Part shown: one piece after another, positions 22,354 to 34,268 of the stretch | Position numbering within the stretch: position 1 is the first letter of the stretch | How the letters are laid out: every line of letters begins with the position of its first letter | From: Sphagnum compactum | Taxonomy: Eukaryota; Bryophyta; Sphagnopsida; Sphagnales | Direction: 5' to 3' | Length of the DNA stretch: 64,000 nt | Assembly (NCBI GenBank): GCA_965153455.1 | Contig: OZ234501.1 | Coordinates: 7,316,001 to 7,380,000, forward strand | The notes under the pieces: generated by a model | Told to the model about the DNA's origin: nothing | What the model saw: only the letters and a program-made list of their open reading frames with translations | The model's database searches: none | Translations under genes and position numbers: made by a program

Positions 22354-23269
22354 CCGGTGACCACCCAACACGAGTTCAAACATCAACACATGTCTCTCAA
22401 GGCAGAAAAAAAAAAGGAAAAAATAATACACATCCACCTTATGCATCTCCATACATTATATTCTCTATATGACCAAAAAAATGAGTTACAAACCCCATCA
22501 ATCAAACTACTGAAACCCCCCCCCACCCACTTCTTTGCTGATCATAATAAATGGCAGAAAACCCATGTGGGTTCTTCTTCAAGAGAACTCAACCCTAAGA
22601 AAAACCCTAAAAAGATGAGAGAGAAAAGACAAAGAGCATCATCATTTTCTAAAGACAAAAAAAATGCTTACTTAAAGTTAAAATGGTTGTCAGATCAGTT
22701 TCACACCCAAAAGACAAAGACAAATTAGGTTTTCATAAGAAGGGTTTCCAAGTTCCAACAACTGTCCAACCTCCAAAGTTTTCAATTTATTGGGGGAAAT
22801 TTTTTCTTGGTGCTATTATTATTTATTATTATTATTATCATGCAAAATAAGAAGTAGGTATGGATTATTATTTATTATATATGGTAGGATGCAATGCACA
22901 TTGAACATGAATCATTTATGGTGCCATTCACACTTGATATTAAATCAATGTTAAATGAAAAAATCTAGGTGGCATCCTAGGTGGCACCCAATGTTAAATG
23001 GGTGATATAGCTTAATGTTAAGTGAATGTTAGTTTTAACATAAAAATCTTTTCATGATAAGTAAGTTTAAGTCTTAAATGAATTAGTATGGTGTTAATGG
23101 ACTCAACACTAGAGTCCCTAACACCAAGTGTGAACGCACCTTTAGTGTTATATATATTTACATATCATTGTGTTAAAATAAGAACTGTTGAGTTATTTGG
23201 TGTAATGTTATGTGTGATTAGCACATTAATTGTGGTAAAAACTTGTTAAGTGAAAAGAGAAATGCTGAG
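22354..23269. other. Spacer; no gene recognised
   Basis: AT-rich with TTA/TAT runs at 22810-22880 and several loosely repeated AATGTTAA motifs at 22940-23040. No coding similarity seen. Confidence 0.4.
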
Positions 23270-23735
23270 GCGGAAACTTCCATCCATTCACAAGTGTGAA
23301 TGGATGTTTAAGTAGGTAATTGTGGGAAATGATTTGCAAGAATGGATGGATGTTTGAGTGGTGACCTAATTTTTTGGATACAAATTGGCAAAAATGGATG
23401 GATGTTTGAGTGAGGTTTTTTGGAAAATGCAAGAATGGATGGATGTTTGAGGATGAATGTTAGAGTGGGATAATTTTTGGGAAAAAGATTTCGCAAGAAT
23501 GGATGGATATTATAGTGGGTAATTTTTGGAAACTGATTTACCAAAAAGTATGGATGTTTGAGTGGGGTAAGTTTTTGGAAAATTATGACTCACAAGAAGA
23601 GATGGATGTTTGAGGATGGATGCTTGGGGAGTAATTTTTGGTAAAAGATTTTTGAAGAATGGATGGATGTTTGAGTGGGGTCAATCTTGGGAAAATGACA
23701 ATTCACAAGAAAGGATGGATGTTTGAGTGGGTACC
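23270..23735 (+). repeat. Degenerate minisatellite based on AATGGATGGATGTTTGAGTGG
   Basis: The core GGATGGATGTTTGAG(T/G) recurs at least eight times in about 465 bp, separated by variable AT-rich text containing TTTTTGG(A/G)AAA and CAAGAA. Spacing is irregular (about 45-75 bp). One more copy of the core lies 400 bp away at about 24136-24152. Confidence 0.8.
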
Positions 23736-23749
23736 TAGTAGGTACCTAA

Positions 23750-24099
23750 CAGTGTTGGCCGGTTTTTATATTTTATATTTTTTAAAATTTAGAATTTAAA
23801 TAATTGCCAGGTAGTCTTTTTTTTTTAAATCTTTGTGACCACACATGTTATCAATATCAATATTGAAATGGGTAATGTCCATTGGTTATGCATAAGGATA
23901 GATCAGTAAATAATCAATTAATAACCACCAGTTAACCTGATGGTATTTAAAGTTTGATAACCTACCCGGATGATAATTGGGTCATCAAGGCAGGTTATTA
24001 GATTTCAAAAAAATTCAAATACCGGCCATCTCACTAAAAATTAAAAAAAACCCGGCTGATCGGCTTATTTACAACCGGACTGATAACCGGCCGACGCTG
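23750..24099. mobile_element. Probable hAT-like inverted-repeat element, degenerate
   Basis: The left end CAGTGTTGGCCGGTT (23750) matches the reverse complement of the right end, CAGCGTCGGCCGGTT (ends 24099), at 13 of 15 positions. The interior is AT-rich with repeats of AACC(C)GG and no frame. The flanking 8-mers do not match, so the target duplication has decayed or the ends are misplaced. Confidence 0.45.
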
Positions 24100-24857
24100 C
24101 CACCACGTAGCGGAGTTCGGGTCGGAAACCCAGAACGGATGGATGTTTGAGGTGCGTAAGTTCTGGAACGAAGTTAGGAGCAACACAAACACACACGAAG
24201 ACGGCCTGGATTCCGTCCGGATTTCATCCAAATGAAGGGCTAGCTCATGCCAGGCTGTGTTGCAAGGAGGGTGTGGCTTTCGTGTGTTACGTTTTGCGAC
24301 TCCAAATTTTTGTCTCTCTCTCTCTCTCGTCTTTTCTTTTGTCGTCGTCGTCGTCGCCACACACAAACGCGAGAAAATCTTTCTGTTGCAGCCCAACAGC
24401 AAGCAGTCATGGCGAAATCATCGACGATATTCGCGGCGAAATCGGCGCTTATGTATACGTTTGCATCGCATACGCGCAACTAGCTTGTTTGCTTGCTTGC
24501 CGAGGGGACGGGAAGTGGAGCGCAGAGGAAGGAAAGGAAAGGAAGGATGAGTGAATGAATGCATTCTTTTGAGCAGGCCGGCATCTTGTAGAGGTTCAGT
24601 GGCTCTTTGTGTTTTGTGCATTGTTCTTCTGAGGAAGCGTAAATTGGGAGGCGCTTGAGTGTGCGGTGATTTGGGTTCTCTTTCTTTCTTTTTTTCGCCC
24701 TTTTTTTCCCCCCCTCCTTTCCCCCTCATTGTTCACCTGGACGGGAAATGGTGCACTGATGAGGTCACAATGAAGGTCATGCAAGCCGTTTGCCCGACTG
24801 CGTTGGAGTCGTCAGAGTCCTCGTCGTCGTCGTGGTTTCCCATTCAACAAGAACAAC
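24100..24857 (+). promoter_or_regulatory. Promoter and leader region of the MAP3K-epsilon gene
   Basis: Composition turns to a CT-rich, CpG-containing stretch from about 24300 (TCTCTCTCTCTCTCG, GTCGTCGTCGTCG), as expected for a leader. Upstream ATG codons occur, for example at 24409 and 24748, so the leader may carry short upstream frames. No TATA box was assigned with confidence. Confidence 0.35.
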
Positions 24858-25900
24858 ATGTCGCGCCACTCGTCTGCCTCGCACTTCCACAAGTCCAAGA
24901 CTCTGAATGACAAATACGTAAGCGCCTCCTTTTGTTTATCTTGTTTTGGCGTCTTGTTTGCAATGTTATTGTTGAGCAACCACTCCCGCCCCCCCTCGTT
25001 CTCGATTTCACAAATGATTCTTGCGTCGTAGAAAGCCCTGACCTAACTGTTGCTAATATGGGCTCCTCCTTCTTCTGTTTTGTTGGGAGTTTATCCGGGT
25101 ATACTTCTTAAACCCTAAACTGGCTTGGGGAGCACACAAGCACATTGCCTTTGTATCGGTTGTGGTACAGGAGGAGGAGTCAGGGGATGGTTTTGGTCAC
25201 GGGAACTTGCAGAAAAGATTTGGGGAGGATTTTGCAGTTTTGAGAGAACTGATGGGAGTATGGGGTGGCTGGGATGGTATGGGATGGCGGGAAGCAGTTG
25301 TTGGGAGATGAGATTGGCAAGGGTGCTTATGGTCGTGTTTATAAGGGCTTGGACTTGGAGAATGGGGACTTTGTGGCGATTAAGCAGGTTTCGCTGGAAA
25401 ATATTCCCCCCGAGGATCTCGCGAGTATTATGGTGCGCACTCTCCATTCTCTCATCTTGTAGGATTTTCTTTCAGTCCATGCCATGACAATGAATAGATC
25501 AGCAAAAATAGCTCCTCATTGATAGGAGCTCTGATGGCGATGATATTCATGATAGCATTCCACCCTTGACATTGTTGTCTGAAGTTGTTTTTCCTTGTGG
25601 TTGTGGTGATTGCAGTTGGAGATTGATCTCTTGAAGGTGTTGCTTCTCTGCTTGCTCACCTTGTATTCTGACTCTGTTTTGGACATATTTGTGTTCTGGA
25701 AATGTGCTTGGAACTTGTCCAAGGTCTCCGGCCCTCTAGTGTCAGTTGTGATGGGGCTTCTGCATCACTGATTTGACTGGTACCTTGCTTGTTTACAGAA
25801 CTTAAACCATAAGAACATTGTCAAGTACCTAGGTTCATTCAAGACCAAGACTCATCTCTACATCATTCTTGAGTAAGTTTGCCTTTGTCTCTTACCATGA

Positions 25901-25932
<32 letters not shown>

Positions 25933-28900
25933 TGTGGGGGGAAGCTTGGAGAGAGGAGAAAAATCAGTGATTGGAATGCCAGATTGAGAAGGGCTAAGTG
26001 TTGATAGTTGGTTGCAATCTATCTTGACCAAAGTAAGTTCTTCACAGCCTAAAACTTAGCAAGTTCTGCAGGTATGTGGAAAATGGATCACTGGCCAGTA
26101 TGATCAAACCCAACAAATTCGGGGCTTTTCCAGAGTCACTTGTGGCTTTCTACATTGCCCAGGTTTGCTCTCCATAAATTTTCCAGCCACTTCAAAAGAA
26201 TGGACATGAAATGCTGGATTATGTGCTCATGTGAACATCTGAAAACTGCAGGTTCTGGAAGGATTGGTATATTTGCATGAGCAGGGTGTCATCCATCGCG
26301 ATATCAAGGGGGCGAACATACTTACCACCAAAGAGGTAGAAGCTCCTTGTCATGACTCTGTGCTAATGCTGTTTTGAGGCAACAGGAAACGCCTCATGTT
26401 GTTTGGATATTTGTGTCCCCAAATCAGAAGGGTATCTGAGCTTTGACTTAGAGGAATCATGCTTGGGGATTTTGGGTTTGTCTCGAAACAGGGATTGGTG
26501 AAGCTGGCAGACTTTGGAGTTGCCACAAAGCTAACAGAGGCTGATGTAAACACTCATTCAGTGGTGGGCACCCCTTACTGGATGGCACCTGAGGTCAGTA
26601 TCTATTTCATCTTGAGTGTACATTTTTTTGGTTTCTTGTTGACTGTTAGTTTCCCTTTTGAAGAGGCCAGGACAGATCAGTGACAGCTGCATCTAGATGG
26701 TTATGTCCATGGAAAGAATGTCGGAGCAGCAGCTCACAAACTGGAGTGGGTTTGCATGAGCAGGTGATAGAGATGTCGGGAGTAAGTGCAGCATCAGATA
26801 TATGGAGTGTTGGGTGCACAGTCATAGAGCTGCTGACATGTGTACCGCCCTATTATGACTTGCAACCCATGCCTGCTCTATTTCGCATTGTCCAGGTGTG
26901 AAAAGTCTCTATCATATTTCTCTACTTGAGCTTTCTGAGAAACTGTACTTTTGCTTGGGAAACAGTACTTTGGAAACAAACTCAGATGTCTCTGTTGTGT
27001 AATTGCTACATGAAGGATGTCATATTCTACAAGAATCACATTCTAATAGCCCTGAAAAATGGAGGTTGTGTTTTGATTGTTGACAGGATGATCACCCACC
27101 TTTGCCTGAACATGTGTCACCTGCCATTACAGATTTTCTGGATCAATGTTTTCGCAAGGTGAAACTCGTTCTGGCACTTGCATTGGAAATTGAGCATTTT
27201 TTTGATTCACATTCACATTTTTCATTTGGGGAAGTATTGATTTCAGGACACCATCTCAAATTGCTATTGATGGTGTCAAGCACTTTACTCTCCAAGCAAA
27301 TTGTCCCCGCTTGTTTAGTGTTCTGATTCAGATGTGGTATCTCTTAGGATGCAAAATTACGGCCTGATGCCAAAACTATGTTGAATCATCCCTGGATGCG
27401 CAATTCATGGCGCGCTCTTCAAAATTCATGGGAGAAGAATGGGCGCATCAGGTACATCTCATTTAGCTTTACTGGTTGCTTGTAGATTCAGATGACTGAA
27501 TAGTCTGTGCATGTTTCTGATACCTTGACATCAGCTGGTTTTACACAACTGAAGAGCCTTTTTTGAGCTCAATATTTACTTGTAGGTTGCTTGCTAGCTG
27601 TCACAGCATTCTTACAAATGTAAACTGTGGTGACAAATTATTCATGGGCATTTTCTGGCAAATGACTGCAGGCAAATTCCTCAGGATGTCTCACCGGTTA
27701 CGGAGAGAACTGTTGAAGGCAAAAAGCAGGATCCTCAAATTGGTCCGGACGGGGCTCTCATCACCAGAGACCCTTTTGAATCTGGCTCGGTGAGCTCTTG
27801 CAAGCATGTTCTCCATTTGAAACAGTGGATGTATGCCGCGATAGTTACAACTTTTCATTGAAATAATATTATTCTATTCAGAGTTGGCATGTACCAACAT
27901 TGCATGATGTTTCACAGGATGAAGACTTTAAGGGCAATTCACCAACTACAAGCTATGAGGCAAGTGCAGCAAGTAGCAGCCAAAGTAACAGCATTAGGTC
28001 CCGAGCACCTATTCGAATTCCCCGTCATGCTGTCTCCCATTTTCAGCGATTGGCTTCAACAACTCAAGACCATGAACAGCTTGATCTACTTGGGATATTG
28101 CCAAGTCCATCAAGCAGGCTTGCCTCAACTATGGGATCAGCAACAATTGGAAGCACAATGTCAGCACACGTTTCAAAGTCACTGGAATCTGCCACCTTCA
28201 TGTCAGATTCACTAAGAACTCCTGATGATGAAAGTCAACAAGGGGGAGGTCAAGAATTGTCCCAGGTGGACAGTAGTCAGAGATTGGTAGAAAATGGAGG
28301 CTGGTCTTCAGCAGAGAAGTTGCAACTTCCTGCACCTGCTGACAAAGATGATGGGGGATCTAGTAGCCCAGCAGGTGATGAAAGACTAAGAAAGAAAGAC
28401 AACCATGTTTTGAGGGGAGACTCAAATGGATCAACTCTCCCTTTACAGGTGTTGTTGTGAACCTGACAATCAGAGCAATTGTTCTCCATCTCCTAGTGGT
28501 CCCAGTGCTAGCAGGCACATGTGGACTCTTGTCAGATTCTGTGCCTATCTGATGGTCATTTCAATGCTTTTGGTGTCAGTCTTCACTTTATCTACTTGCT
28601 GAGAATCACTTTATGTGGACATTCTTGTTTGTGAAAGCTACAAGGATCCATGAAGTAGTATCAGCTGAAATCCAATCTAAGGCGTTTCATATGGCATGTA
28701 TGCTTACAGGGTGGAAGGAACATCCCAACAGCAACAGTTCCACTGAGTAGATTCCGGGATACACCTGGTGATGAGGTGATGGATGACCATTTTGTTGATA
28801 CATTTTCCCATGCTGAGGAAGCCTCAACTTCTGCTTCTGCAAGCCATTTCTTAAACCTCCAAGCATATTCTGGCCAGGAGACAACTGGCCTTGAAGCAAA

Positions 28901-31900
28901 GCTCAAAGCCAAGATGGGTCAGAAACAGGTGGAGGGAGAAGCAGCTTTGCCTAAGAAAATGGGTGCAGACTTGTTCACTTCACTCATTGATGTTGATGAG
29001 GATGAGGAGATCATTTCCACATTGGTACGTTTGTACAAGGAGGTCATCCAAACTCTTTCGTTTTCTTTTCTTTCCCAACAACTGATGCAGCAAGAAGGAA
29101 ACCAAGTCTTGTACCAAACCCTAATCTCCTAATTCAACACCTGGACTCCAGACTTCTAACTGAGTGAATTGCCGATGGCAGGGATTTAAGAGCAATGAAG
29201 AGGGAAGGGACTACTATGCTAAACAGGTATGCATTTTGATTGAATGGGGCACAGTGAATTGACTGACTTCACTTGTATAACAGATTGATGATGAGACTGT
29301 TGGTGGTATTGAGAGAAGCAGGCATTGGAGGTTACACGGTTGATTGCGCTGCTCAAGCCTGAAGAATCAGAGGAGGTGGTGGTATCAGCCTGCCAGAAAC
29401 TGGTTGTTGTATTTCAAAAGTTTCCCCATCTGAAATCAGATCTAATCAGTCACCATGGGATCATCCCTTTCATGGACATGCTAGAGATCAACAACAGTCG
29501 AGTAAGTTACCTCCAATAATCTTCCATTTGTTTGCAGTGATTTTGATTTACATTGTTGAACTTAATTGGAGTCAACATCTGGCTCTGCTCAGAAAACTTA
29601 GTACAGGTTGGATGGTTCTTTTGCAGGTAGTGCATGCAGTGTTGCAGGTCCTCAACCAAATCATACAAGACAATGCAGATCTGCTGGAGAATGCATGCTT
29701 TGTTGGCATGGTAATCTCTGTTTCTGGCTATGATTCAGTCTTATTGCACAAAGTTTTGGCTACTAAGATTGTTATGTGAAGATGATGAGTTCCCCCTCTA
29801 TTTCAGATGTCCTCCATTTTGGACCTGTGCATACATTTGCTATTGAGGAATGCCTTGATGTCTTGCTCAATTCACCGCAGACTTTGTACTAGGACACCCT
29901 CTCAAGGGGGCACATTGCTCTTTCTGTACAGCCTGCCCATGAATTGTGAAATCCCCTTAAGCATAAACATCACAGCTATAAGACCATGCTTCCCCTGCTC
30001 ATCCCTAAGTTGCCCAGTAGTGGATAACTGTGTCCGAAAGGTGCATCTCTGTTAGGTGTACTGTAACCAAGTGGTACCTTACAACATGGTGTGCAGTCAT
30101 TCACAGGAGTGGACTCTGATCATTTGGTTAAACTAGAAGTTTTAAGAGTAGGTCATAGCAGTTTAGGATTTTCAAACAGGGTTGGTTTTTGATCCTGGAT
30201 TGATGCAAATCAAACTGAGTTTTTCGTTGATTCCTTGGCCTATAGAAGCTGAGATTTCCTTAAGACAATTCTTGTTGTAGGAGTCATCCATGTGTGGGAT
30301 GCCTGCAATAGAGGTCAAACAAACACATTGGTGCTCTTGCAGGTGCCTGCAATCATGAGCTTTGCTGGTGCGGATCGCTCTAGAGAGATTCGGATGCAAA
30401 CCGCTTACTTTGTTCAACAACTATGCCAGACAAGGTATTCAGTATGAAGGATGCATGCCAAGCTGATCATTATCAGCGCATTTTATTTTTCCATGGATAT
30501 TTTTCTCCTGATTGTTATCTCTCTAAGAAATATACTATTCACATCTGTTGGTAATTCAGTACAGACAATCTTTTGAACTCTTATTGCATAATATTTGCAA
30601 TGATGTACTTGGTGTGTTTAGAAGGGCAAGGAAAACAAATTTCCAAAGAGGTCTGAACCTTTTCTCTCTTTTTCAATGCAGCACCTTGACACTACAATTG
30701 TTCATTGCATGCCGAGGCCTGCCAGTGTTGGTTGGATTCTTAGAGCCTGACTATGCCAAATATAGGTCCTTACACTTACCTCTTCCCTGGTTTCTCCATT
30801 CTAGTTTGATGACATCAGAAATTCAATTGGATGCTTTCAGCTGGACTTGTCTGTCTTCGAAAGCAGTTTTCCCTGACACTTTTGATGTTTCCATGATGTG
30901 ACCTGGGTTTGAGTGCAGGGAGATGGTGCACATGGCCATTGATGGAATGTGGCAAGTGTTTGAACTGCAGAGCCCAACTCCAAAGAATGATTTCTGTCGC
31001 ATCTTTGCAAAGAGTGGTGTACTTGTCAGACTAGTGAATACTCTTCATAATCTTAATGAGGCAACCCGTGTTGCTACAGCAGTGGCACCAGGGGCTTGCA
31101 GTACAGGCGCTGAATCTCTGCACAAGCCCCCAAGTGTCACTGAGAAACCTGTTAAGTCACGTTCAGGCCCTCTTGAGCATTCCAGGATAGGCCAAATTGA
31201 GGTCTTTAAGCCATTTTCTGGCCAGCTGGATCCAGCAAGAGTGTCTCGAATCAACCATCCTGAACATCAAAGGAATCAGGTTGGATTGACTGGCATGGAG
31301 GTGTCTCGGCGACAATCTGGTCAGGCACATAAGTCAACAGGCTTGCCAGACTATTTGCGGCATCTGCCCAACCAACAAGATCAACCACGGTCTCATTCAG
31401 GGCAACTAGATCCAGCAAAGGTTGTGAGCACTTCTGAGCAGCTTCGGCATCCTGTGACAGCTTTGGATTCTGTCTCACCGCTCAAAGAAAGCTTTGCTGA
31501 CCAGGTTCGGGGTGGTAGAGAAGATGAAGTTCAATTGGATGGAGAGCAATATAGACCTCTCCTATCTGAAGAGTCTTGGGCTTTACTTGAACCATCTTCT
31601 CGCAGCTCAATTGTGCCTGTAGAGATACAACATGAATATGTATGTTTCCTTGCTCCTTTACAGTTTCCTCCACATGGCAGTCCATGGATATACCTTAGAA
31701 ATGTATTGCCAGTATGGTCTGTGATTTTTCATTCTGCAGTTGGGTGTGTCCTGAAGAGAACTCACTTCTTTTTTGATATGTGTCTTGATTCAATGTGACA
31801 GCCACCCTCATTTATAAACCTACTTGACAAGGAGGTTCCTTCTAGGCCTATTTCTGGACAGCTTGATCATTTACGGCACCCTTCAGACAGAAGTGAGAGC

Positions 31901-34268
31901 TCACTCCCCCTCCTGCATCATGCAGTTGTGCCTAGAAGGAATGGTGATTTTAACCCAACCGTGGCTTCCTCTACAGGTACCTCCTTTTTTCTCTCCCCTT
32001 GTTCTGGTGCATGGTGTAGTTTTTTGTTGTTGGTTTGTAGGCTTGTTCATGAGAATGACTCTTAAAAACTCATTTTCTGCAGACAATGAGAAGGAAAATG
32101 GCTCTGTGGAGATGGGCCACATCCCCAGTTTGAAAGCAGGGTGGAATGGGACTGGGTTATTATCTCCATCTTCAAAGCTCTCCCCATCATCATCAGGAAG
32201 AATGAACTTTCAGATTTCTAAAACACTGTCAAACACGGTATACTCTCTGGCTCTGTCAAACAAACACATCTCTACGTTGTGTAAGTTCATTCTAATGTTG
32301 GGTGTTTCTTCTAGTTGCTTTCTGTTCATCTCCAAGTCCTTTGCTTTGCACACCCCCGTAGATGCTGCTGTTGGGAGTGACAGTAGTCTTATTCTTACAG
32401 CTATTTTATACCTGTTACTACAGGGTGAATCGAATACAACGGGTGTAGCCTCACAGACAGCCTCAGGTGTGCTGTCAGCTTCAGGTTTCCCAAGTGTGCG
32501 GCCTGGAAGCACAACATCATCGGGTCTTCTTTTGCATATGCAATCTGCTCTCAACCCAGATGAAGCACGGGAGTATGTCATCAAGGTTGCAGATCTGCTA
32601 TTGGAATTCTCATGTGCTGATACTGTTGTGAAGTCACACATGTGCAGCCTTAGCCTTCTGATTCGTCTTTTCCAGATGCTAAACAAGCTGGAGGCTCCCA
32701 TTCTTGTCAAGGTATGGTAGCAAGCCTTCCAAGATATGGTTAGTTTGGAATTGAGCACTTTCTCCCTCAAGATTGGATTCAGTGAGCTACTATTTTGTAG
32801 TCCTGCATAATATAGGATATCTTGTAGTAGGATAGTCTTTCCACAAATCTAACTCGTTATTGTGGTGACAGATACTGAAATGCATACAGCAGCTATCCCT
32901 AGATCCTTACACTCTAGATTCCTTGCAACGAGCAGATGCAATGAAGCACCTTGTTCCCTTTCTCGAGCAGCGAGACAGCCCATTTACTGCTCAAATACAC
33001 AGTCAGGTATAAGGTCATACTATATCTTTTGTCTTGGTAATCAGGAGTAAGTTCAAGGTTGAGAAGAGAATCTCCAGAGGCTTGTTACAGGTTGATGAAA
33101 GGTGTTTGCTCATCTCTGTTTCTTGTTGGCTGATACAGGTGTTAAATGCCCTTTACAACTTGTGCAAAATCAACAAGCGGCGGCAAGAACAGGCAGCAGA
33201 GAGTGGCATTATTCCACACTTGATGCAATTTATTGTCACGGATTCTCCCCTCAAGTCTTTTGCTCTCCCTCTTCTGTGTGACATGGCACATGCATCACGC
33301 TACACCAGGTGCTGACCCATCTGTTTGTACATCAGTCTGTCAGTTTTCATGTGTCATTCTGTGGACATATTTGTTGAAAGGGAGCCAACAAAGCCATCAA
33401 CAATGCTAGTATGAAAGTGTAATTTGGGTGTGTGTGTCTGCACAACAGGGAGCAACTGAGGTTGCACAAAGGCTTGGAGGTGTATTTGAGTTTGCTGGAT
33501 GATGAGATGTGGGCAGTGACAGCTCTCGACTCACTGGCAGCATGTTTATCACATGATAATGACCAGCGCAAGGTGGAAGCAGCTCTCCTCAAGAAGGAGT
33601 CTCTGCTCAAACTTGTGGCTTTCTTCCAGTCTTGTGGAGGAAACTCATTTGTGCACATCCTGGAGCCATTTCTGAAAATCATCACGTTCGTGTTTCTTCT
33701 CCCTGTCACCATCTGACTTTCTCACTCGTCTAGTTTGGAAGGATGGGGAGCAACTGACTTGATGAGGAAGGACATTGAATTTTGAAGTTGGTTTGTTGGA
33801 TTCTTGCAGCAAGTCAGTGCGGCTGAACACATCCTTGGCGGTGTCAGGTCTGACACCACTTCTTGTGGCACGTCTTGACCACCAAGATGCAATTGCACGC
33901 CTCCTCCTCCTCAAGATGATCAAGGTATGGTAAATGCTGCCTTCTTTTGCAAATGCAGTATCAACTCTCTTGATGCATTGCATTATTACCTTGAATAGAA
34001 TACAACACAATGCAAAAATCTCCCATTATTGTCCTAATACATAATTCAATTTTCATTAGCATAAGATATGTGGTTGTGTCTTGTTGTGAAGACTGTGTAT
34101 GAACATCACCCACGACCAAAGCAGCTCATAGTTGAGCATGATTTGCCATCAAAACTGCACAAGCTTATTGAGGAACGCCGGGATGGGGAGCGATCTGGGG
34201 GCCAAGTGCTTGTGAAGCAAATGGCAACAGCTCTCTTAAAGGCACTCCACATCAACACTGTTTTGTAG
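24858..34268 (+). CDS. MAP3KE: MAP3K-epsilon protein kinase (Cdc7/Cdc15-related), 27 exons
   Basis: Exons: 24858-24917, 25298-25432, 25616-25636, 25799-25872, 26072-26162, 26252-26335, 26492-26593, 26764-26895, 27087-27158, 27348-27451, 27672-27789, 27882-28448, 28710-29024, 29182-29226, 29322-29501, 29627-29710, 30343-30434, 30682-30765, 30919-31639, 31802-31976, 32083-32237, 32424-32711, 32872-33006, 33139-33308, 33449-33685, 33810-33924, 34092-34268. They sum to 4533 nt, 1510 residues, all phases agreeing. The N-terminus keeps [10 protein letters not shown]. Kinase domain about 20-275: GKGAYGRV (27-34), Lys49, HRDIKGAN (142-149), DFG (162-164), APE (187-189). The rest is a low-complexity linker, then helical armadillo-like repeats, ending in [18 protein letters not shown]. 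Plant members act at the plasma membrane and are needed for cell division and pollen viability. Longer than Arabidopsis (about 1370) mainly in the linkers. Confidence 0.95.
25616..25636 (+). other. 21-nt microexon (exon 3) of MAP3K-epsilon
   Basis: Encodes LEIDLLK between a TTGCAG acceptor and an AAG|GTGTTG donor. Without it the kinase would lose part of helix C, including the conserved Glu that pairs with Lys49. Phase 0 on both sides, so skipping would keep the frame but should inactivate the kinase. Confidence 0.9.
25910..25932. repeat. (TA)n microsatellite in intron 4 of MAP3K-epsilon
   Basis: About 11 TA units, well away from both splice sites. Confidence 0.9.

Noticed and set aside
24659-24910. 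83-codon open frame covering the start of MAP3K-epsilon.
   Set aside because: It is out of frame with the kinase start at 24858 and its text is CT-rich leader; the kinase N-terminus in the other frame matches the family.
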